Positions 41,186 to 45,942 of a DNA stretch of 45,942 nucleotides are shown here, one piece after another. The translations under genes and the position numbers were made by a program. The notes beneath the pieces are model-generated. The model had not been told where the DNA came from and did not search any database. It worked only from the letters and a program-made list of their open reading frames with translations. The DNA lies in NCBI GenBank assembly GCA_930633525.1, contig CAKNFP010000005.1, positions 1 through 45,942 on the forward strand. Direction: 5' to 3'. Each line of letters starts with the position of its first letter. Within the stretch, counting starts at the first letter, position 1. This stretch comes from Hyphomicrobiales bacterium. GTDB taxonomy: Bacteria > Pseudomonadota > Alphaproteobacteria > Rhizobiales > Beijerinckiaceae.

Positions 41186-42861
41186 CCGATTTCCGCCTCG
41201 CCTGGGCCGCCTTCAGGAACATGCTGCGCGTTGCCGCCGGCGATCCGCTATGGGCCTTCACCAGCATTATCAGCGGCCCGTTTCGCGCCATCGCCTATTT
41301 CTATCATTACGGCCTGTTCTTCGTCTTCGTCGTGTTCGTCGTCGGCTTCGGACTCATGGGGCTCGTGCAATGGGCCGGCGTCGAGCGCGGCGGGGCGCTC
41401 TGGAATGTCGTCAACCTCGCCTACGCCGCTTTCATCCTGCTGTTCCTGTTCCGCTTCCTCTCCCGGCCGATGATCGACCATTTCGGGGACGTGGACGCCG
41501 ACACCCACGGCTCGGCCCGCTTCGCCACCGACAAGGAAGTGGCTCCCCTCACCCGCGCCGGTTCCGGCCTGCTGATCGGCCGCCATCCGAAATCCAAAAA
41601 GCTGCTGCGCTATGACGGCCCGGCCCATCTGCTGACGATGGCACCGACACGCACCGGCAAGGGCGTGGGAACCATCATCCCGAATCTGCTGACCGCAAAC
41701 CGCTCCGTGATCTGCATCGACCCCAAGGGCGAGAATGCCAGGATCGCCGGCCGCGCCCGCCAATCATTCGGCCCGGTCCATATCCTCGACCCCTTCGGCG
41801 TCACCGGCCAGCGCTCGGCCGCCTTCAATCCCCTCGATGCGCTCGACCCTGACGGCCTCGATGTCGCCGAAGATGCCTCTACCCTGGCCGACGCCCTGGT
41901 CTATGACGATCCGGGCGCGGCCGGCGAGGCGCATTGGAACGAAGAAGCCAAGGCGCTGATCGGCGGCATCATCCTCCATATCGTCGCCAACGAACCGCGC
42001 GACCGGCGCACCCTCGCCACCCTCCGCGAAAACCTCACCCTGTCGCCGGAAACCTTCACCGCCCTGCTCAAGAACATGCAGGCGTCATCCGCCGCCGGCG
42101 GCCTGGTCGCCCGCGCCGCCAACCGCCACCTCGGCAAGTCCGATCGCGAGGCGGCCGGCGTGCTGTCGGCCGCGCAGCGCCATACCCATTTCCTCGACTC
42201 GCCCCGCATGACCGCCGTGCTCGGCCGCTCGGATTTCCGCTTTGCCGCTCTCAAGGCCAGGACCGCCACCGTCTTCCTCGTCCTGCCGCCCGATCGCCTC
42301 GCCACCTATTCCCGATGGCTGCGCCTGCTCGTCACCCAAAGCCTCACCGACATGGCCCGCTATCCCGCAAAGACGGCCGCCAGCGCGTCCCCTGCCCCGG
42401 TCCTCTACCTGCTCGATGAGTTCGCCGCCCTCGGCCATCTCGCGCCCGTCGAGCGCGCTATGGGCCTCATGGCCGGCTACGGCGTCCAGCTCTGGCCGAT
42501 CCTGCAGGACGTTCACCAGCTCCGCGCCACATACGGCACCCGCGCCGGCACCTTCCTGTCCAACGCCGGCGCCCTGCAGGTCTTCGGCGTCAACGATCAC
42601 GACAGCGCCCGCCTCGTCTCCGATCTGCTCGGCCAGGAAACCGCCGTGTTCAAGACGATGGGCCAGGCGCTCGATTCCGAAAAGTCAGGGATCTCCTACG
42701 GCGAGCATCATTCCGGCCGGCCGCTGCTCACACCCGATGAGGTCCGCAACCTGCCGCAAAACGCCGAACTGCTGTTCCTCGCCGGGCAACGCCCGATCGT
42801 CGCCGGCAAGCTCGCCTATTATGCCGATCCCGAGTTCAAAGGGCTGTTCGACCCGGCATAG
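41182..42861 (+). CDS. traG: Type IV coupling protein TraG/VirD4
   Basis: A coupling ATPase of about 559 residues that links relaxosome to secretion channel. N-terminal membrane segments (YHYGLFFVFVVFVVGFGLMG and LAYAAFILLFLFRFL) are followed by Walker A APTRTGKGVG (154-163), SVICIDPKGENARIAG, and Walker B VLYLLDEFAALG (about 415). GTG 41182 overlaps the traD stop by 4 bp and places the membrane segments correctly; an upstream ATG at 41083 lies inside traD. It is slightly short compared with Ti TraG. No mating-pair genes exist on the circle, so a helper type IV system is needed. Confidence 0.95.
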   Translation: MTDFRLAWAAFRNMLRVAAGDPLWAFTSIISGPFRAIAYFYHYGLFFVFVVFVVGFGLMGLVQWAGVERGGALWNVVNLAYAAFILLFLFRFLSRPMIDHFGDVDADTHGSARFATDKEVAPLTRAGSGLLIGRHPKSKKLLRYDGPAHLLTMAPTRTGKGVGTIIPNLLTANRSVICIDPKGENARIAGRARQSFGPVHILDPFGVTGQRSAAFNPLDALDPDGLDVAEDASTLADALVYDDPGAAGEAHWNEEAKALIGGIILHIVANEPRDRRTLATLRENLTLSPETFTALLKNMQASSAAGGLVARAANRHLGKSDREAAGVLSAAQRHTHFLDSPRMTAVLGRSDFRFAALKARTATVFLVLPPDRLATYSRWLRLLVTQSLTDMARYPAKTAASASPAPVLYLLDEFAALGHLAPVERAMGLMAGYGVQLWPILQDVHQLRATYGTRAGTFLSNAGALQVFGVNDHDSARLVSDLLGQETAVFKTMGQALDSEKSGISYGEHHSGRPLLTPDEVRNLPQNAELLFLAGQRPIVAGKLAYYADPEFKGLFDPA

Positions 42862-43184
42862 GCACAAGGGCCCGAAACCATAGTGCTCGGCGGTGTCAAA
42901 AGGTGGGTTCTCGCCATGCTCGCGGGCCCCATCTGGTGATGATGCCCGCTGCGCGTGGCTCCGATCCCGGCCCAAGGGCCGCTTTTGACGCCGCCTGCGC
43001 TCCTATGGAATCCTGAACCTGTCGGGACGAAGGGCGTCCCGCCCTTCGCTCCGCTCCGGGTTCTCCACGCCTGCGGCGCGTCGAACAAAGGGCGCGATGA
43101 TGAAAATGTAATGAAATATGAATTGTTAGTTGACGTCTAGACGTCAATCGCTGATGGTGCCCCCGTAAGAGGGTGGACTGATTC
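42862..43184. other. Gap between traG and methyltransferase: hairpins and promoter
   Basis: 323 bp without a gene. Two overlapping, mutually exclusive hairpins lie at 43023-43041 (CGGGAC/GTCCCG) and 43029-43047 (GAAGGGCG/CGCCCTTC) and may end traG transcription. An AT-rich promoter-like stretch (43097-43129) and an 18-bp palindrome (43130-43147) precede the methyltransferase. Confidence 0.5.
43130..43147. promoter_or_regulatory. 18-bp perfect palindrome, putative R-M operator
   Basis: TTGACGTCTAGACGTCAA is an exact palindrome 38 bp before the methyltransferase ATG, next to an AT-rich segment. The methyltransferase has an N-terminal winged-helix-like region, so autoregulation through this site is plausible (inference). 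GACGTC (AatII-type) occurs twice inside it. Confidence 0.6.
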
Positions 43185-44318
43185 ATGTCGCTGGCTCCCG
43201 GCACCATACGCGATTCCATAATCGATTTCTTGAGCGTTGTTGGCTCTGACGCCTCGACAGGCGAAATCCTGAGCGCGGTGAAAACCCGCCTTGGCGATGT
43301 AGCGCCCTCTTCGGTAAGGTCGTATTTGAATCTCAATACACCGCAAACCTTCGAGCGGACGGGCTGGGGCCGCTACCGGCTCAACGTGAACGGTCATCTG
43401 CATGTATTGGAGAACAACAAGCCGGCTGCGGAGTTTACCGCCGTGTCGATCGACAAGGCCAAGCTCTATCATGCCGACTGCTTCAAATGGCTGGCGCAAC
43501 AGCCTGCTCATTCGATTCATGCGGTCGTGACTGACCCGCCCTACGGCTTGGTCGAATACACCGCAAAGGAAACGGCGAAGCTGCGCGCCGGCAACAAAGG
43601 CGGGATATGGCGTGTCCCCCCTGCCTTTGACGGCCACCAGCGGGCACCCCTGCCCCGCTTCACCGTATTGAGCGATAATGACCGTCGCGAGTTGCACGAC
43701 TTCTTCAAGCGTTTCGGCATCCTGATGTCGCGTGCGACCGTACCGGGAGCAAACATCGTAGTCGCATCGAATCCCCTGCTGGCGCACATCGTGGCGAGCG
43801 CTATGGCGGAGGCAGGGTTAGAACTGCGCGGGTATATTTCTCGGCAGGTTATGACAATGCGCGGCGGTGATCGGCCGAAGAATGCTCACACAGAATTTGA
43901 CGAAGTCTCGGTGATGCCCCGATCACAGTGGGAACCATGGGTTATCTTGCGGATGCCATTGGAAGGGCGGGTGCAAGATAACCTGCGGAAGTGGGGCACG
44001 GGCGGTTTCCGCCGACCCTCGAAAGCCCAGCCCTTCGGCGATCTGATCCGGTCGCATCCGACGCCCTCGTCAGAGCGCAAGATCGCCGCTCATCCGTCAT
44101 TGAAGCCGCAGGCATTCATGCGCCAAGTGGTGCGGGCGGTCTTGCCGCTCGGTAAAGGCGTGGTGCTTGATCCGTTCATGGGTGGCGGGTCCACCCTCGC
44201 CGCCGCGAATGCCGTAGGCTACGAGAGTATCGGCGTCGAGCTCGACAAGCATTTCTTCGATATGGCGAACAAGGCAATCCCGAAACTTGCCGCTCTCGCA
44301 GCTCACCAGCCGGGCTAA
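43185..44318 (+). CDS. Type II DNA methyltransferase (beta-class, DPPY)
   Basis: A 377-residue site-specific methyltransferase. Motif IV DPPYGLVEYT (117-126) comes before motif I LDPFMGGGSTLAAA (about 328-341), the beta order; DPPY suggests adenine-N6 (or less likely cytosine-N4). Motif X-like region: LKPQAFMRQVVRAVLP. Residues 1-75 form an extra winged-helix-like domain (ILSAVKTRLGDVAPSSVRSY, ERTGWGRYRLN) that could bind DNA for regulation or recognition. It converges with and overlaps the endonuclease gene by 4 bp, so the two form a restriction-modification system. Specificity unknown. Confidence 0.92.
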   Translation: MSLAPGTIRDSIIDFLSVVGSDASTGEILSAVKTRLGDVAPSSVRSYLNLNTPQTFERTGWGRYRLNVNGHLHVLENNKPAAEFTAVSIDKAKLYHADCFKWLAQQPAHSIHAVVTDPPYGLVEYTAKETAKLRAGNKGGIWRVPPAFDGHQRAPLPRFTVLSDNDRRELHDFFKRFGILMSRATVPGANIVVASNPLLAHIVASAMAEAGLELRGYISRQVMTMRGGDRPKNAHTEFDEVSVMPRSQWEPWVILRMPLEGRVQDNLRKWGTGGFRRPSKAQPFGDLIRSHPTPSSERKIAAHPSLKPQAFMRQVVRAVLPLGKGVVLDPFMGGGSTLAAANAVGYESIGVELDKHFFDMANKAIPKLAALAAHQPG

Positions 44319-45034
44319 GGCTTCTTGGCCGTGCGCTTCGCACCAGCTCGCGCCGCCAGCTTGGCGGCTTTCTTGGCAGCGCTCTCGGCGTCGCGGCGTT
44401 CTTTCGCCTCCCGCCGCTTCTTCTGCGCGATGCTCTCTGTCTTATAAATCCAATTTAAACGCAGCTTCGCAACACCCTGAGCATGCAAGGTTGCCGTGCG
44501 TGTCCCTTTGTCTGTTGATCGCGCATTTCGGCGGAAATCAGATTCCTCCACTTGCGCCAGATAGACCTCGGTGAACTGCATAGGACGCCGTGCCGATGCC
44601 GGCTCCGTCTCGGTATCGACCTCATAGACAAACACGCACATCCACTGCTCGCGCGCGCCATGGGTATCGACCGCGCCCCCCTCCTTCCGGGTGCTCTTGA
44701 TCTCGATCCCGTCTGAACCTGCTGCAACGGCGTTGTTCGCGTAGCGACCACGCACAACAAGATCAGGATGCCCGTTGAAATGGGTATTGGGCACAAGCGA
44801 CCGAGAAAACCGGGCGAGTGACGCTGTGATCATGTCAGAAATCATGCCCGACATCGCAGCCGGCCGGGTCATGTCATCGAGGCGCTGCAATCCCTTCGCG
44901 AGCAGCATTGAATTAACGTCTGCGAAGAAATCGTAGACGTCCTGCATGGCGTTCTCGAAGTCCAGAAGACGCAATTCATAGGGCAGCGCCGCCGCCGTAT
45001 TGAATCCATCCTTGTCGATCGCAGCCTTTGCCAA
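44315..45034 (-). CDS. Putative type II restriction endonuclease (PD-(D/E)XK)
   Basis: A 239-residue protein with HFNGHPDLVV (P90, D91) and DGIEIKSTRK (E111, K113), a PD...ExK catalytic pair of correct spacing. The last about 40 residues are Lys/Ala-rich (EAKERRDAESAAKKAAKLAA). It starts with TTG at 45034 behind GGGGAG. Convergent with the methyltransferase, with 4-bp overlapping stops. Weak TTG initiation and separate promoters may delay cleavage after entry to a new host (inference). I cannot match it to a known specificity. Confidence 0.8.
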   Translation of the reverse strand: MAKAAIDKDGFNTAAALPYELRLLDFENAMQDVYDFFADVNSMLLAKGLQRLDDMTRPAAMSGMISDMITASLARFSRSLVPNTHFNGHPDLVVRGRYANNAVAAGSDGIEIKSTRKEGGAVDTHGAREQWMCVFVYEVDTETEPASARRPMQFTEVYLAQVEESDFRRNARSTDKGTRTATLHAQGVAKLRLNWIYKTESIAQKKRREAKERRDAESAAKKAAKLAARAGAKRTAKKP

Positions 45035-45157
45035 CTGATTCGCTCCCCGAATTAGCTGGGCAATATGACTCCATACTGCTGTGACGCAACCAAATGAGCG
45101 GATTCGGCGGTGTTTACCTCTCGAAATATGAGACGCAAAGAATCTGCTAGCCCGATC

Positions 45158-45544
45158 TCACTGATCGATCGGGCGTCCGGCTCTGGAAGCGCGTTCGTCT
45201 CCTGGCCGATCGCAGGTCTCTCCACGATACAGCGCCGCGACGGCTCGCTCGATCGTCTCGGCCAACGTAATCTCCTGCTGATCCGCGTAAGCGTAGATCG
45301 CTTCCAGGGTCTCAGCTTTCAATCGTGTCGCGAATTGTTCTGTCCGACCGGTCTTGCGCCGGGCGCGGCGCGGTTTGACCACCGACGTCTCAGCCAGCTC
45401 CGCTGCCGGCGCGCGCGGCGTCTCACGAAACCCTGCCGCGCGGGTCGCCGCCTTGACCGCGTTCGGATCGACGGGCGGGGCCGGCGGTGTTTCCAGATCC
45501 TCGCCAAAATCGAGCGTGGCGCGTTTTTTGTCGTCGCCGGTCAT
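45158..45544 (-). CDS. Ribbon-helix-helix partition partner (ParB/StbB-like)
   Basis: A 128-residue protein with a disordered Pro/Ala-rich N-terminus and a C-terminal ribbon-helix-helix-like domain (RTEQFATRLKAETLEAIYAY then QQEITLAETIERAVAALY). Its ATG overlaps the parA stop (ATGA), the usual layout of small partition cassettes where the second gene encodes the centromere-binding protein. It probably binds the dyad cluster at 287-382. It is not a KorB/ParB-type long protein. Confidence 0.75.
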   Translation of the reverse strand: MTGDDKKRATLDFGEDLETPPAPPVDPNAVKAATRAAGFRETPRAPAAELAETSVVKPRRARRKTGRTEQFATRLKAETLEAIYAYADQQEITLAETIERAVAALYRGETCDRPGDERASRAGRPIDQ

Positions 45545-45942
45545 GCGCCCCCTCCCCTGATGGCATTGATGACAGCTTGCGCGTATTCACGCGCGTTCTC
45601 CCTGGCTGTTTCCAGGCCGGACACATCGGCAGCTTCCAGCTCGTGCAGCGTGCCGCCCAAAGAAAACAGCGTCCGATAGGCCGCCCGGTCGATCAAAGCT
45701 GCCGGCAGCACCGGCACCGAAGCGCCGGAAAACTGCCGTTCTATATCGCGCGCCGTCCGTTCGCGGATCGCGGGCGGCACGCGCGTAAAGAATACGCGAT
45801 ACGGGATTTCGCGGTTCGCCACCTTCCACATCTGGCGCACCAGCTTGACCGACTTCGCCGCCTCGGCCGCGTCCAGAACAGAACTTTGCAGTGGAATGAG
45901 AACCAAATCTGATCGCGCGACGGCAAAGCCTATGCGATCTGT
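45541..45942 (-). CDS. parA: ParA-type partition ATPase, C-terminal part (continues from base 270 across the join)
   Basis: This is the last 133 residues of ParA. It opens at the window end with TDRIGFAVARSDLVLIPLQ, follows with SVLDAAEAAKSVKLVRQMWK and ends AINAIRGGGA-like at the TGA at 45541-45543. Bases 45942 downward are in frame with codon 90 at base 1, so the pieces form one protein of 223 residues. SDLVLIPLQSSVLDA is the hallmark of VirC1-like plasmid ParA. Confidence 0.95.
   Translation of the reverse strand, partial: TDRIGFAVARSDLVLIPLQSSVLDAAEAAKSVKLVRQMWKVANREIPYRVFFTRVPPAIRERTARDIERQFSGASVPVLPAALIDRAAYRTLFSLGGTLHELEAADVSGLETARENAREYAQAVINAIRGGGA

Noticed and set aside
1..45942. 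tRNA or rRNA genes
   Set aside because: None recognised by eye, as expected for a plasmid of this kind.

Overview
The window reads as a complete circular plasmid of about 45.9 kb, opened at an arbitrary point inside parA. A ParA ATPase starts on the minus strand at base 270, is still open at base 1, and continues in frame from base 45942 to its stop at 45541. The host is most likely an alphaproteobacterium (Rhizobiales or Sphingomonadales type). The evidence is Ti-type TraA/TraD/TraG, a DUF6118 protein beside traA, a VirC1-like ParA, an RSF1010/Ti-like nic site and high G+C backbone codon use. The molecule has a relaxase, an oriT and a coupling protein but no virB/trb mating-pair genes, so it is inferred to be mobilizable rather than self-transmissible.

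Backbone, read across the join: traA with DUF6118 and a zinc-ribbon protein (35.9-40.6 kb, minus), oriT (about 40.7 kb), traD-traG (40.9-42.9 kb, plus), a type II restriction-modification pair (43.1-45.0 kb), a ribbon-helix-helix partition partner plus parA (45.2 kb through the join to 0.27 kb), a putative parS/operator (about 0.29-0.38 kb), repA (0.55-1.43 kb) and a CopG-like protein (1.6-1.8 kb). At 2.0-7.0 kb is a cargo of uncharacterised genes: a winged-helix/PD-(D/E)XK nuclease candidate, a protein with a degenerate HUH-like motif, a serine resolvase, a large GHKL (MORC/Hsp90-type) ATPase and a small basic protein. This is the best candidate for an undescribed, possibly anti-phage, module.

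Mobile-element block 1 (7.0-15.6 kb): an IS5-family element, a truncated set of overlapping tyrosine recombinases resembling a recombinase-in-trio element, an IS66 relic split by an IS21-family element (8-bp target duplication), and an IS110-family transposase. Block 2 (22.6-30.9 kb): an IS91-family relic interrupted by a 4.36-kb nested element with inverted 479-bp arms, containing an IS110 transposase, an IS5-family transposase, the 5' part of a group II intron and a reverse-transcriptase/IS110 fusion ORF, followed by a second IS21-family element.

Between and after these blocks lie genes of visibly lower G+C that look like one catabolic island cut in two. On the minus strand: a TauE/SafE permease, then ABC ATPase-permease-binding protein, MBL-fold hydrolase and amidase in one operon. 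On the plus strand: an AtoE-like short-chain fatty acid transporter, a second TauE/SafE permease, a LysR regulator and a second amidase. A GntR regulator that once faced the ABC operon is reduced to its N-terminus by the IS91 block. The likely logic is uptake of a small organic amide or sulfonate-like compound, hydrolysis by two amidase-signature enzymes and an MBL hydrolase, and movement of anionic products by the TauE- and AtoE-type carriers. The substrate cannot be read from sequence.
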